The notes under the pieces: generated by a model | What the model saw: only the letters and a program-made list of their open reading frames with translations | Databases searched by the model: none | Told to the model about the DNA's origin: nothing | Assembly: GCA_025463515.1 (NCBI GenBank) | Contig: JAODAQ010000044.1 | Coordinates: 55,470 to 119,469 of the forward strand | Length of the DNA stretch: 64,000 bases | From: Rhodoglobus sp. | Lineage (GTDB): Bacteria; Actinomycetota; Actinomycetes; Actinomycetales; Microbacteriaceae | Direction: 5' to 3' | Translations under genes and position numbers: made by a program | In this document: positions 39,714-47,952 of the stretch, in pieces | Numbering within the stretch: position 1 is the first letter of the stretch | Layout of the letters: every line of letters begins with the position of its first letter

Positions 39714-41248
39714 GCGACCCGTTCAACCAGGAGCCGACGGGCGACGAGTTCGCCGAGGATCCGGCCTTCCCCGAGCAGGACGAGCCGGAGAGCGAGGCCC
39801 GCCGCACCGTGACCGCGAAGGGCGTGGTCGTCGCGGGCGCCCGCACGGTCGCCGGCCTCGTCGGGATCGGCGTGGCCGCGGTGACGATCGCCGCCGCCGT
39901 GCTCCTCCCGCTGCCGACGATCGGCTCGACGCCGGAGAGCATGACGGTGACGCCCGTCCCGACCGCCCAGCAGCTCGTGTGCGCGGGCTCCGTGCTGCGC
40001 CTCGCGGACGACTCGGGCGAGGGGGCCACGACGGTCTCCGCCCTGGGCCGCCCCGACCTCGACGCCGCGGCAAGCGAGGGCGAGGTCTCGACCACCGAGG
40101 TCGAGGTGTCCGACGCCGCCACGGGCGGGACCTCCTCCGCCCCGGTCGTCGTGAGCACGCCTCCCTCCGACGGCGCGACCGAGAGCGCGCTCGTGAGCGG
40201 GGCGCAGGCCGAGCTCGTGAACGAGGGCGACTTCGTCGGGCTCGCGGCTGCGGACTGCGCCGTCGCGAACGGCGACAGCTGGCTCGCCGGCGGCTCGACC
40301 GAGGTGGGCCGCACCACCCTGCTCTCGCTGACGAACCCGAGCGAGGTGGCAGCCACCGTGAACCTCGAGCTGTTCGGCGAGAACGGGCCGATCATCGCCC
40401 CCGGCACGAGCGGCATCATCGTCCCGCCGAACGGCCAGCGGGTCCTCTCCCTCGCGGGCTTCCAGCCGGACGTCGTGTCGCCCGTCGTGCACGTCAAGAG
40501 CACGGGCGGGCAGGTCTCGGCGACACTCCAGCAGGCGACGGTGCGCACTCTCGTCCCCGGCGGGCTGGACATCATCTCCTCCGTGTCCGAGCTCGCCGCC
40601 TCAACGGTCATCCCCGGGGTGCTCGTGACAGACCTCGATGCGGTGCAGGCCCTGCGCAAGGGCGGCGACCCCCAGTTCGACGACGTCGAGACCATGGTCC
40701 GGGTGTTCGCGCCCGGCGAGGGCACCGTCTCGCTCACCGTCACCGTGACGCCCGAGAACGGCGCGGAGACGGGCACCTCCTTCCAGGTGGACGTCGACGC
40801 GGGCCGGGTCACTGACGTGCCGATCCAGCAGCTCGCAACCGGCAGCTACACGATCGGGATCACCTCGACCGCACCGGTCGTGGCTTCCGCGCGAGTCACG
40901 TCGGCCGTGGGGCAGGCCACCGACTTCGCGTGGTTCACCGGGGCGTCCCGCCTCTCGGGCGCCGCGCAGGTGACGGCTGCGCCCGGTCCGAGTCCCGTGC
41001 TGCACCTCGCGAACCCGACGACGAGCGACGCGGAGGTCGTGGTCGCGGCAGCCGGTGGGGCCAGCCGCACCGTGACGGTGCCGGCCGGGGCATCCGGCCT
41101 GCTCGCTCTTGAAGCGGGGACCACGTACTCGCTCTCGGGATTCGAGGCCCTGTACGCCTCGGTGTCCCTCGCGGCCGGCGGGATGATCGCGGGCTACAGC
41201 GTGCGCCCGCCCGGGGTCGGCTCAGCGCCGATCCTCATCTACCCGTAG
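39710..41248 (+). CDS. DUF5719 family membrane-anchored extracellular protein
   Basis: A 512-residue protein. An acidic cytoplasmic start (about 1-40) is followed by one hydrophobic span, GIGVAAVTIAAAVLLPLP near residues 50-70. The rest is outside the cell and consists of beta-rich Ser/Thr/Val repeats such as LSLTNPSEVAATVNLELFG and LHLANPTTSDAEVVVAAAG, the paired domains of DUF5719. The GTG start overlaps the stop of the glycosyltransferase gene, so the two act together, perhaps as an envelope glycan complex. The function is unknown. Confidence 0.82.
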   Translation: MSDPFNQEPTGDEFAEDPAFPEQDEPESEARRTVTAKGVVVAGARTVAGLVGIGVAAVTIAAAVLLPLPTIGSTPESMTVTPVPTAQQLVCAGSVLRLADDSGEGATTVSALGRPDLDAAASEGEVSTTEVEVSDAATGGTSSAPVVVSTPPSDGATESALVSGAQAELVNEGDFVGLAAADCAVANGDSWLAGGSTEVGRTTLLSLTNPSEVAATVNLELFGENGPIIAPGTSGIIVPPNGQRVLSLAGFQPDVVSPVVHVKSTGGQVSATLQQATVRTLVPGGLDIISSVSELAASTVIPGVLVTDLDAVQALRKGGDPQFDDVETMVRVFAPGEGTVSLTVTVTPENGAETGTSFQVDVDAGRVTDVPIQQLATGSYTIGITSTAPVVASARVTSAVGQATDFAWFTGASRLSGAAQVTAAPGPSPVLHLANPTTSDAEVVVAAAGGASRTVTVPAGASGLLALEAGTTYSLSGFEALYASVSLAAGGMIAGYSVRPPGVGSAPILIYP

Positions 41249-41692
41249 CTACAGGTGGCGGAAGCGCTCCGGCGCGAGGTCCCAGGGGTCTTTGCCGAGC
41301 AGTTCGGCCACGGCGCGGAACACGCAGCTCTCGACCATCATGCGCTTGTGCAGGTCGTCGTAGCGGTGCAGTCGCGACAGGCGCTCGATCGGCAGGCGGT
41401 AGAGGATGACGCGGCGCTCCCTCGCGAGGACGCGCCACCGGTCGACGGCCGGGTCGGCGCCCAGGGCCGTGGGCATGCCCGCGATCTCGAAGGTCACGTC
41501 GGCGAGCTCGTCTGGCCACAGGTCCTTGAGGTACTCGGCAGTGGAGGCGACGGTCATCTCGAAGGTGTCGGCGCGGCTGCGCAGCAGGGGCAGGTGCGGG
41601 CCGGTGACGGCGGCGCGGATGCCCCGCCCGTGCCTGTCGCGCCACCCCGGGCGCGCGGACGCGGGGAGCGCTCTTCTCGTCGGCTTCGCCAC
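41249..41692 (-). CDS. Metallopeptidase-family protein (Rv3259-like)
   Basis: A 147-residue protein. The core reads ADVTFEIAGMPTALGADP, ERRVILYRLPIERLSRLHR and KRMMVESCVFRAVAELLG, ending DPWDLAPERF. This is the actinobacterial branch of the small zincin-like (DUF1025) family found beside whiB2 and DUF3499. The expected HExxH is not present; the helix instead reads VESCVFRAVAE. A metal-dependent peptidase activity is therefore doubtful. The GTG start at 41692 has TAGAAT six bases upstream. Its stop abuts the DUF5719 stop with no gap. Confidence 0.78.
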   Translation of the reverse strand: MAKPTRRALPASARPGWRDRHGRGIRAAVTGPHLPLLRSRADTFEMTVASTAEYLKDLWPDELADVTFEIAGMPTALGADPAVDRWRVLARERRVILYRLPIERLSRLHRYDDLHKRMMVESCVFRAVAELLGKDPWDLAPERFRHL

Positions 41693-41698
41693 CTGTCG

Positions 41699-41704
41699 AT
41701 TCTA
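41699..41704 (-). promoter_or_regulatory. Likely -10 element (TAGAAT) of metallopeptidase-family gene
   Basis: TAGAAT on the minus strand is followed by CGACAG and the GTG at 41692. It is a near-consensus hexamer at leaderless spacing. Confidence 0.5.
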
Positions 41705-41739
41705 CCGGCGTGGCTCGCGCCGCGGGCTGCCCGCGGTCG

Positions 41740-41745
41740 TACCCT
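41740..41745 (+). promoter_or_regulatory. Possible -10 element (TACCCT) of DUF3499 gene
   Basis: TACCCT lies 9 bases before the ATG at 41755. It is the same hexamer as at 29072. Confidence 0.35.
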
Positions 41746-41754
41746 TGCACCGAG

Positions 41755-41970
41755 ATGAGTGGTCGTCCGTGCAGCAAGGTCGCCTGTAACCAGGAGGCCT
41801 CCGCCACGCTCACCTACGTCTATGCGGACTCGATGGCAGTGCTCGGCCCGCTCAGCCAGACCGCAGAGCCGCACAGCTACGACCTGTGCGACCGTCACGC
41901 CGAGCGCCTCTCCGCCCCGCAGGGGTGGCAGGTCGTCCGCCATGTAGTTTTGGGGCATGAGTTTTCGTAG
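41755..41970 (+). CDS. DUF3499 family protein (Rv3258c-like)
   Basis: A 71-residue protein starting MSGRPCSKVACNQEASATLT. A CxxxxC pair near the start and CDRHAERL near residue 43 look like a zinc-ribbon half pair. This small family is found in nearly all actinomycetes between whiB2 and the phosphomannomutase gene; no function is known. The 3' end overlaps the next gene by 14 bases. Confidence 0.88.
   Translation: MSGRPCSKVACNQEASATLTYVYADSMAVLGPLSQTAEPHSYDLCDRHAERLSAPQGWQVVRHVVLGHEFS
41945..41950 (+). promoter_or_regulatory. Possible -10 element (TAGTTT) of HAD gene
   Basis: TAGTTT, inside the end of the DUF3499 gene, is followed by six bases and the ATG at 41957. The HAD gene could therefore be transcribed as its own leaderless mRNA. 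Confidence 0.4.
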
Positions 41971-42787
41971 TGCCACTGACCTGAAGGCCGTGGTCTTCGA
42001 CCTCGATGACACGCTCGCCCCGTCCAAGTCGACGATGGACCCGACGATGAGCGATGCCCTCGCCCGGCTCCTCGAGCGCGTCGAGGTCTGCATCATCTCC
42101 GGCGGCCGGTTCGAGCAGTTCGAGGCACAGGCGCTCGACGGATTCAGCGCGAGCGATGCCGCGCTCTCCCGCCTGCACCTGATGCCCACCTGCGGCACGC
42201 GGTACTACCTGTGGCAGGGCGGCCAGTGGGTCCTGCAGTACGCCGAGGATCTCACGGACGACGAGAAGCAGCGCTCGATCGCCGCGCTCGAGCAGGGCGC
42301 GAAGGAGCTCGGGCTGTGGAGTCCCGGCCCATGGGGGGACCTGATCGAGGACCGGGGCAGCCAGGTCACCTTCTCGGCCCTGGGGCAGCAGGCGCCCGTG
42401 GCAGCCAAGGTCGCCTGGGATCCGGACGGGTCGAAGAAGCGCGCGCTCTGGGAGTACGTCGCGCCCCGACTGCCCGACCTCGAGGTGCGCGGGGGCGGCT
42501 CGACGTCGATCGACATCACGCGCAAGGGCATCGACAAGGCCTACGGAATCGCGAAGCTCACCGAGGAACTGGGCGTCGACAAGGATGCCCTGCTCTTCAT
42601 CGGCGACCGGCTCGACGAGACCGGCAACGACTACCCGGTGTACGCGCACGGGGTGCAGTGCGTCCCCGTCCACGACTGGACCCAGACCCGCGACTACGTC
42701 AACGCGCTCCTCCAGTGGCTCGACTCCGACGACCAGCCGTTCCCGCTGCCCGTGATGGCCCCGGTCGCGTCCGGGCGCCTGTCTTGA
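41957..42787 (+). CDS. HAD-IIB phosphatase, phosphomannomutase-like
   Basis: A 276-residue HAD-superfamily enzyme with a C2b cap. Motif I is VVFDLDDTLAPSKS (nucleophile D15, acid/base D17), motif II IISGGRFEQFE, motif III GIDKAYGI with its lysine, and motif IV FIGDRLDETGNDYPV. The cap stretch RGGGSTSIDITRKG resembles that of eukaryotic-type phosphomannomutases. In mycobacteria the gene after DUF3499 is the unrelated ManB phosphohexomutase; here this HAD enzyme takes its place. Mannose-6-phosphate to mannose-1-phosphate is thus a plausible reaction, not a proven one. Its TGA overlaps the TTG of the acyltransferase by four bases. Confidence 0.75.
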   Translation: MSFRSATDLKAVVFDLDDTLAPSKSTMDPTMSDALARLLERVEVCIISGGRFEQFEAQALDGFSASDAALSRLHLMPTCGTRYYLWQGGQWVLQYAEDLTDDEKQRSIAALEQGAKELGLWSPGPWGDLIEDRGSQVTFSALGQQAPVAAKVAWDPDGSKKRALWEYVAPRLPDLEVRGGGSTSIDITRKGIDKAYGIAKLTEELGVDKDALLFIGDRLDETGNDYPVYAHGVQCVPVHDWTQTRDYVNALLQWLDSDDQPFPLPVMAPVASGRLS

Positions 42788-43980
42788 CCGATCCCGCGGT
42801 CGGGCGCCTGCACTCGCTCGACGGGCTGCGCGGGGTCGCGGCGCTCGCCGTCGTGCTCCACCACAGCGCCCTCGCAGCGCCCGGGCTCCTCGAGGCGCTC
42901 TGGCCGGGACGGGACGGCTCGTCGCTCGCGCAGGTCGCAACCACAGTCGGGTGGCGCGCCCTGACGTTCCCGCTGCACCTCGTACTCTCGGCGGGCCTCG
43001 AGGCGGTGTTCGTGTTCTTCATCCTGAGCGGGCTCGTCCTCACGATCCCGGCCCTGCGTGCCCGGGAAGCGTACTCGTGGCGCGTGTACTACCCGCGCCG
43101 GATCATCCGGCTCGGCCTTCCCGTCCTCGCCTCCATCGTCCTCGCCGTCCTGCTCCTGCTCGCCGTGCCGCGCTATCCCATCCCGGGGGGAGGCGGGCTC
43201 GACTGGGTGTCGACCACCAACTCGCTCACCCTCACCCTCCAGGACCTGCTCGACACCCTGAACCTCCTGGGGCCGCGCCAGCCGCTCAACAACCCGCTGT
43301 GGTCGCTCGGCTGGGAGTTCGCCTTCTCGCTCCTTCTCCCGCTCGGCGTGCTGCTCGCGACCCGCGTCCGCTCGCGCCGCGCTGCCGCCGTCGTCATCGT
43401 GGCGAGCCTCCTCGTGATCACGACGGGAAGCGTCCTGCACCTCGACGCGCTCGTGTACCTGCCGATGTTCGCGATCGGCGCCGTGCTCGCAGCATCCCTC
43501 CCCGATGTGGCCCGCGCGCGGGGCGCGATCGGGTCGCGCCGGGGCGAGGCCCTGTGGTTCGTCCTGTGCCTCGTGCTCGTGGCGGCGCCGTGGGTCGCTT
43601 CCGGGATCACCGGGGCGCTCTACCCGGTCACCGTGGGGCTGGCGGTCGCCGGCTGCCTCGGCCTGGTGCTGCTGGCGCTCACCGGGGGCTTGTTCGCCGG
43701 ATTCCTCGAGACGCGGGTCGTGCAGTTCCTCGGCCGTATCTCGTTCAGCCTCTATCTCGTGCACGTGCCCGTGCTTGTGACGACGTTCTACCTGTTCGGC
43801 GTCGAGCGGTGGTTCCTCGCCCTGCCCGTGGGTATCGCGCTGTCGCTCGTGGTGGGCTGGCTCTTCACCCTCGGTGTCGAGCAGCCGAGCCATCGTCTCG
43901 CCCGGTGGGTGGGGCGGCGCATCGAGATCGGCAGCCGGACACGGCGGACTGCGACTTCGGGGCCGGACCTGCGAGAATAG
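42784..43980 (+). CDS. Acyltransferase 3 family membrane protein
   Basis: A 398-residue integral membrane protein of the OafA/nodulation acyltransferase family, with no SGNH domain. Landmarks are [20 protein letters not shown] with the catalytic-type histidine, [17 protein letters not shown], and [18 protein letters not shown]. About ten spans follow and the protein ends with a short basic tail. The TTG at 42784 overlapping the previous stop is the likely start; a GTG at 42799 is possible. The acyl acceptor, a surface sugar or lipid, is unknown. Confidence 0.83.
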   Translation: MTDPAVGRLHSLDGLRGVAALAVVLHHSALAAPGLLEALWPGRDGSSLAQVATTVGWRALTFPLHLVLSAGLEAVFVFFILSGLVLTIPALRAREAYSWRVYYPRRIIRLGLPVLASIVLAVLLLLAVPRYPIPGGGGLDWVSTTNSLTLTLQDLLDTLNLLGPRQPLNNPLWSLGWEFAFSLLLPLGVLLATRVRSRRAAAVVIVASLLVITTGSVLHLDALVYLPMFAIGAVLAASLPDVARARGAIGSRRGEALWFVLCLVLVAAPWVASGITGALYPVTVGLAVAGCLGLVLLALTGGLFAGFLETRVVQFLGRISFSLYLVHVPVLVTTFYLFGVERWFLALPVGIALSLVVGWLFTLGVEQPSHRLARWVGRRIEIGSRTRRTATSGPDLRE

Positions 43981-43984
43981 CTGG

Positions 43985-45442
43985 ATGCTCACGACAGCCC
44001 TCCCCTTCAAAGTCGCCGACCTGTCCCTCGCTGAGGCGGGCCGCCACCAGATCCGCCTCGCGGAGCACGAGATGCCGGGGCTCATGGCCCTGCGCAAGGA
44101 GTTCGGCACCACGAAGCCGCTCACGGGCGCTCGCATCGCGGGCTCGCTCCACATGACCATCCAGACCGCGGTGCTCATCGAGACTCTGGTCGCCCTCGGC
44201 GCGCAGGTGCGCTGGGCGAGCTGCAACATCTTCTCCACGCAGGACGACGCGGCGGCCGCCATCGCGGTCGGCCCGAACGGCACCGTGGATGCCCCCTCCG
44301 GCGTCCCCGTCTTCGCCTGGAAGGGCGAGACCCTCGAGGAGTACTGGTGGTGCACCGAGCAGATCTTCGACTGGTCGGCCGAGGGTGCGTCGGGCCCGAA
44401 CATGATCCTCGATGACGGCGGGGATGCCACGCTCCTCGTCCACAAGGGCCGCGAGTTCGAGCTTGCCGGCGCGGTTCCCGCCACCCCGGAGGGCGCGAGC
44501 CACGAGTGGAGCGTCATCCTCGACGTGCTCCGCAACTCCCTCGCCGCGTCGTCCGACCGCTGGACCACGATCGCCGCCGAGATCAAGGGCGTCACCGAGG
44601 AGACCACCACGGGCGTCCACCGCCTGTACGAGCTCGCGGCGGCGGGCAACCTGCTCTTCCCCGCCATCAACGTCAACGACTCCGTCACCAAGTCGAAGTT
44701 CGACAACAAGTACGGCATCCGCCACTCCCTGCCCGACGGCCTCAACCGCGCCACCGACGTGCTCATCGGCGGCAAGGTCGCCTTCGTCGCGGGCTACGGC
44801 GACGTCGGCAAGGGCGCTGCCGAGGCCCTGCGCGGCCAGGGCGCGCGCGTGATCGTCTCCGAGATCGACCCCATCAACGCACTGCAGGCCGCGATGGACG
44901 GCTTCCAGGTCACCACGATCGAGAAGGCCCTCGGCGAGGTTGACATCTGGGTCACCGGCACGGGCAACGAGAACGTCATCACCACCGATCACCTCCTCGG
45001 CATGAAGCACCTCGCGATCGTCGCCAACGTCGGCCACTTCGACAACGAGATCGACATCGCCGGCCTCGAGAAGCTCGAGGGCGCCGTGAAGGTCGAGATC
45101 AAGCCGCAGGTGCACGAGTGGCGCCTGCCCTCCGGCCGCAGCGTGCTCGTGCTCTCCGAGGGCCGCCTGATGAACCTCGGCAACGCGACCGGGCACCCCT
45201 CGTTCGTCATGAGCAACTCGTTCACGAACCAGGTGCTCGCGCAGATCGAGCTGTGGGCGAACAACGGCGACGCCCAGTACGCGAACCAGGTCTACGTGCT
45301 GCCGAAGCACCTCGACGAGAAGGTCGCGCGCCTGCACCTCGACGCCCTCGGCGTCGTGCTCACGGTGCTGTCGTCCGAGCAGGCCGCGTACATCGGCGTC
45401 CCGGTCGAGGGCCCCTACAAGGTGGACCACTACCGGTACTGA
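43985..45442 (+). CDS. ahcY: Adenosylhomocysteinase
   Basis: A 485-residue NAD-dependent enzyme that splits S-adenosylhomocysteine to adenosine and homocysteine, relieving inhibition of methyltransferases. [37 protein letters not shown], the [11 protein letters not shown] motif at 270-277 and the terminal YKVDHYRY, whose lysine reaches the partner subunit's NAD, are all present. [16 protein letters not shown] holds the substrate-binding lysine region. The length fits the actinobacterial form with its internal insertion. The ATG at 43985 begins five bases after the previous stop. Position between whiB and mtrA matches mycobacterial sahH. Confidence 0.96.
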   Translation: MLTTALPFKVADLSLAEAGRHQIRLAEHEMPGLMALRKEFGTTKPLTGARIAGSLHMTIQTAVLIETLVALGAQVRWASCNIFSTQDDAAAAIAVGPNGTVDAPSGVPVFAWKGETLEEYWWCTEQIFDWSAEGASGPNMILDDGGDATLLVHKGREFELAGAVPATPEGASHEWSVILDVLRNSLAASSDRWTTIAAEIKGVTEETTTGVHRLYELAAAGNLLFPAINVNDSVTKSKFDNKYGIRHSLPDGLNRATDVLIGGKVAFVAGYGDVGKGAAEALRGQGARVIVSEIDPINALQAAMDGFQVTTIEKALGEVDIWVTGTGNENVITTDHLLGMKHLAIVANVGHFDNEIDIAGLEKLEGAVKVEIKPQVHEWRLPSGRSVLVLSEGRLMNLGNATGHPSFVMSNSFTNQVLAQIELWANNGDAQYANQVYVLPKHLDEKVARLHLDALGVVLTVLSSEQAAYIGVPVEGPYKVDHYRY

Positions 45443-45514
45443 GGCGGGGTCGGGGCAGCTCGGATCCGGCACCACGGAAAGGGTGGTCCCTCGGCGGCAC
45501 TCGGGAAGTCAGGC

Positions 45515-46372
45515 CTACCCGCGGTCGGGGAAGCCCCGCGGCATCCCCTCGAGCACGGGCGCGAGGCGCGCGAGCCCTGCCTTCTCCAGCTGGAGCGCTG
45601 CGAACTCCCGCTCGCGGCGCAGGGCGGCGACCGCGGCGAGGAACAGCTCGGCGTTCGCGGCGGGCACCGGTGACACGAACACCGAGACCTCGTTCGCGAG
45701 CTCGCGGCTGAGGCGCTCGCGTGAGGCGGGAACCAGGTTCGGCGCCTGCTGGAGGAACTGCGCCACGCGGCGGGCGAGAGCATCCGGCAGTTTCGCGACG
45801 TCCGCGGTCCGGCTCCACTCGACCAGCCCCACCGGCACGCCGTAGACGGGCGTGACCGCTTTCGACACCCGTTCGTTCTGGCTGTAGGTGCCGGCGACCA
45901 GGTCGCCGATCCGCTTTGCGCGGCCGTTGAGCAGGCCCGTGATGGCGGCGATGGACCCGAACGTCATGAAGGTCTCGATGACATTGAGGAGTGCCCGGAT
46001 GAAGGCGTGCCGAAACCCGATCGCCCCGCCGTCGTCGCGCACGATGCGGGCGCCGACCGCGAGCTTGCCGAGGGACTTGCCGTGGCTGAGCAGTTCGACG
46101 GCCGTCGGGATCACGACGATGCAGAGGACGATGCCAGCGACGCCGATCGCCTGCATGAGGGCGTCGTCGATGCCGAGCTGGGTGGCGAACGTGAACAGCA
46201 CGACCATGAGCGCGATGTAGCTGCCGAAGTACACGAGGTAGTCGATGATCGCTCCCGCCGCGCGGAGCACGAAGCTCTGCGACCGGAGGTCGAGGGCGAC
46301 GGCCTCGCCGGTCACGAGCTCGTGCGCGTCCTCCACGTGGTCGAGGACGTCAACGGGAGCGGGGCGGGCCAT
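45515..46372 (-). CDS. RDD family membrane protein
   Basis: A 285-residue protein. The RDD domain runs from FVLRAAGAIIDYLVYFGSYI to GLLNGRAKRIGDLVAGTY, with three spans at about 35-60, 80-105 and 130-155. LLSHGKSLGKLAVGARIVRD is the typical middle block. The last 110 residues are a soluble charged tail. RDD proteins next to SpoIIM-like, MoxR and DUF58 genes occur in many actinomycetes; their role is not settled. It diverges from the SpoIIM-like gene with only 16 bases between the starts. Confidence 0.87.
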   Translation of the reverse strand: MARPAPVDVLDHVEDAHELVTGEAVALDLRSQSFVLRAAGAIIDYLVYFGSYIALMVVLFTFATQLGIDDALMQAIGVAGIVLCIVVIPTAVELLSHGKSLGKLAVGARIVRDDGGAIGFRHAFIRALLNVIETFMTFGSIAAITGLLNGRAKRIGDLVAGTYSQNERVSKAVTPVYGVPVGLVEWSRTADVAKLPDALARRVAQFLQQAPNLVPASRERLSRELANEVSVFVSPVPAANAELFLAAVAALRREREFAALQLEKAGLARLAPVLEGMPRGFPDRG

Positions 46373-46388
46373 GCGATCATTTAAGCAG

Positions 46389-47384
46389 ATGGATCTCGAC
46401 GCCTACTCCGCCGCCCACCGCGATGAGTGGGAGGAGCTTGCCCGGCTCGGGTCGAAGAGCTCGTTCAGCGGGGTCGAGGCCGACTCCCTGATCGACCACT
46501 ACCAGTCTGGCGCGAGCCAGCTCTCGGCGATCAAGACGACCGCGGGGCAGTCGGTGCCGGGCGACCGGCTCTCCCTCTGGCTCAGTCGCGCGCGCCTCCG
46601 GTTCACGGGCGCTTCGACGAACGTGCTCAGCCAGCTGCCCCGGTTCTTCGTCAACCAGCTGCCTGCGGCCCTGTACCGGGTGCGCTGGCTCTCGCTGGTG
46701 GTCACGGCGGTGTCGGCCCTCATCGCGGTCATCTACGGCGCGTGGGCTGCGAGCGACCCGCAGGTGCTCGCCGCGACGAGCGGCACCGAGGCCGACCTCG
46801 AGAGCTACCGCAAGGAGTTCGTCGACTACTACTCGAACTACTCGGGCTCGTCGTTCACCGGCTTCGTGTGGACGAACAACGCGTGGGTAGCCGCGCAGTC
46901 GATCTTCCTCGGTGTCTTCGGGATCTTCACGCCGGTCATCCTGTTCACCAATGCGCAGAGCGTCGGCATCGCCGGCGCGCGCCTCGAGCACTTCGGCGAG
47001 CTCGACGTGTTCTTCCAGTACATCGGCCCGCACGGCCAGCTGGAGCTGTACTCGATCTTCGTCGCGGGGGCCACCGGCATGAGCATCTTCTGGGCCTGGG
47101 TGGCGCCCGGCAGGCGCACCCGTGGCCGTGCGCTCGCCGAGGAGGGCAGGGCGATGTTCACGATCGTCATCGGGCTCATCGGCGCGCTGCTCGTCTCGGG
47201 CATCATCGAGGGCTTCGTGACGCGCCAGCCGTGGCCCTGGCCGATCAAGATCGGCATCGGCACCGTCGCCCTCGCGGCGTTCCTCAGTTACCAGTGGATC
47301 GTCGGCCGCCGCGCGGTCCGCGCGGGCGAGACCGGCGACCTCGAGGAGTTCGAGGCGGGCGCGAAGCAGCTAGTCGCGGGCTAG
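46389..47384 (+). CDS. SpoIIM-like membrane protein (DUF95)
   Basis: A 331-residue protein of the stage II sporulation protein M family. A cytoplasmic N-terminal part (about 1-95) is followed by about five spans. The middle has SFTGFVWTNNAWVAAQSIFL and GVFGIFTPVILFTNAQSVG, the SpoIIM signature asparagine-rich turn, then GPHGQLELYSIFVAGATGM. The family works in envelope remodelling in Bacillus; in this non-sporulating lineage it pairs with RDD. The ATG at 46389 is chosen because the family similarity starts there. Its end overlaps the next gene by 15 bases. Confidence 0.87.
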   Translation: MDLDAYSAAHRDEWEELARLGSKSSFSGVEADSLIDHYQSGASQLSAIKTTAGQSVPGDRLSLWLSRARLRFTGASTNVLSQLPRFFVNQLPAALYRVRWLSLVVTAVSALIAVIYGAWAASDPQVLAATSGTEADLESYRKEFVDYYSNYSGSSFTGFVWTNNAWVAAQSIFLGVFGIFTPVILFTNAQSVGIAGARLEHFGELDVFFQYIGPHGQLELYSIFVAGATGMSIFWAWVAPGRRTRGRALAEEGRAMFTIVIGLIGALLVSGIIEGFVTRQPWPWPIKIGIGTVALAAFLSYQWIVGRRAVRAGETGDLEEFEAGAKQLVAG

Positions 47385-47891
47385 GCCCTGCTGGTCCGGA
47401 TGCTCGACGAAGAACAGTGAGATCGCGTCGCCGTCCGGGTCGGACTCCGCCGCCGCGTACTCCTGGAAGAGTGCCTCGAAGCGCGACAGCATCTCCTCCC
47501 GGCGCGCGGGGGAGAGCTTGAGCCCGAGCCTCGTGGCGTTGAGGGCATCCGGCGGCAGCCCTTCGATCTCTTGGAGGAAGGTCTCCAGCAGGAGGGTGCC
47601 GACCCCCGGCACGTAGTGGCCCCACGAGCGGCGCGTGGCGCGGTACGGCACCTCGCGAGCGCCCCGCGTGCCGCGGCGCGGCTCCTCGGCCCGCAGGAAC
47701 CCGTTGGCGACGAGTGAGCGCACGTGGTGCAAGAGGCTGCCGGGGTTGACGCCGAGCAGTTCGGCGAGCTCCTTGTTGGTGCGCGACTCGTGCAGGCAGA
47801 GCCGCAGGATGCGCATCCGCAGCGGTGACGCGAGCGCCCGTGCGCGGGCCTGCTGGGTCGCGTCGTCGGGTGCTGGCGCAGTCGCGGACAT
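47370..47891 (-). CDS. ArsR-like winged-helix regulator
   Basis: A 173-residue protein. Residues about 15-85 are a winged helix: RALASPLRMRILRLCLHESR, NKELAELLGVNPGSLLHHVR as the recognition region, and SLVANGFLRAEE as the wing. A C-terminal effector or dimer domain contains VGTLLLETFLQEIEGLP. It lacks the cysteines of metal-sensing ArsR proteins. The ATG at 47891 has TAGCCT six bases upstream; a GTG lies two codons earlier. It diverges from an MFS transporter gene, which it probably represses. Confidence 0.82.
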   Translation of the reverse strand: MSATAPAPDDATQQARARALASPLRMRILRLCLHESRTNKELAELLGVNPGSLLHHVRSLVANGFLRAEEPRRGTRGAREVPYRATRRSWGHYVPGVGTLLLETFLQEIEGLPPDALNATRLGLKLSPARREEMLSRFEALFQEYAAAESDPDGDAISLFFVEHPDQQGLARD

Positions 47892-47897
47892 GCTCAC

Positions 47898-47903
47898 AGG
47901 CTA
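47898..47903 (-). promoter_or_regulatory. Likely -10 element (TAGCCT) of regulator gene
   Basis: TAGCCT on the minus strand is followed by GTGAGC and the ATG at 47891, the same layout as the PseH-like gene promoter. Confidence 0.5.
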
Positions 47904-47913
47904 GCAAATAGAC

Positions 47914-47933
47914 CGATTGACTTATCCCAATCG
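47914..47933. promoter_or_regulatory. CGATTG-N8-CAATCG inverted repeat
   Basis: Six-base arms (47914-47919 and 47928-47933) lie in the 61-base gap between the divergent regulator and MFS genes, just upstream of both -10 elements. It is a candidate operator for the regulator. Confidence 0.45.
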
Positions 47934-47940
47934 CGAGCCC

Positions 47941-47946
47941 GATACT
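47941..47946 (+). promoter_or_regulatory. Possible -10 element (GATACT) of MFS gene
   Basis: GATACT is followed by TGACCG and the GTG at 47953, again six-base leaderless spacing. Confidence 0.4.
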
Positions 47947-47952
47947 TGACCG

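Noticed and set aside
45471..45487. ACCAC/GTGGT hairpin between sahH and the RDD gene as a terminator.
   Set aside because: The stem has only five base pairs and no T-run follows; such hairpins are expected by chance in this DNA.
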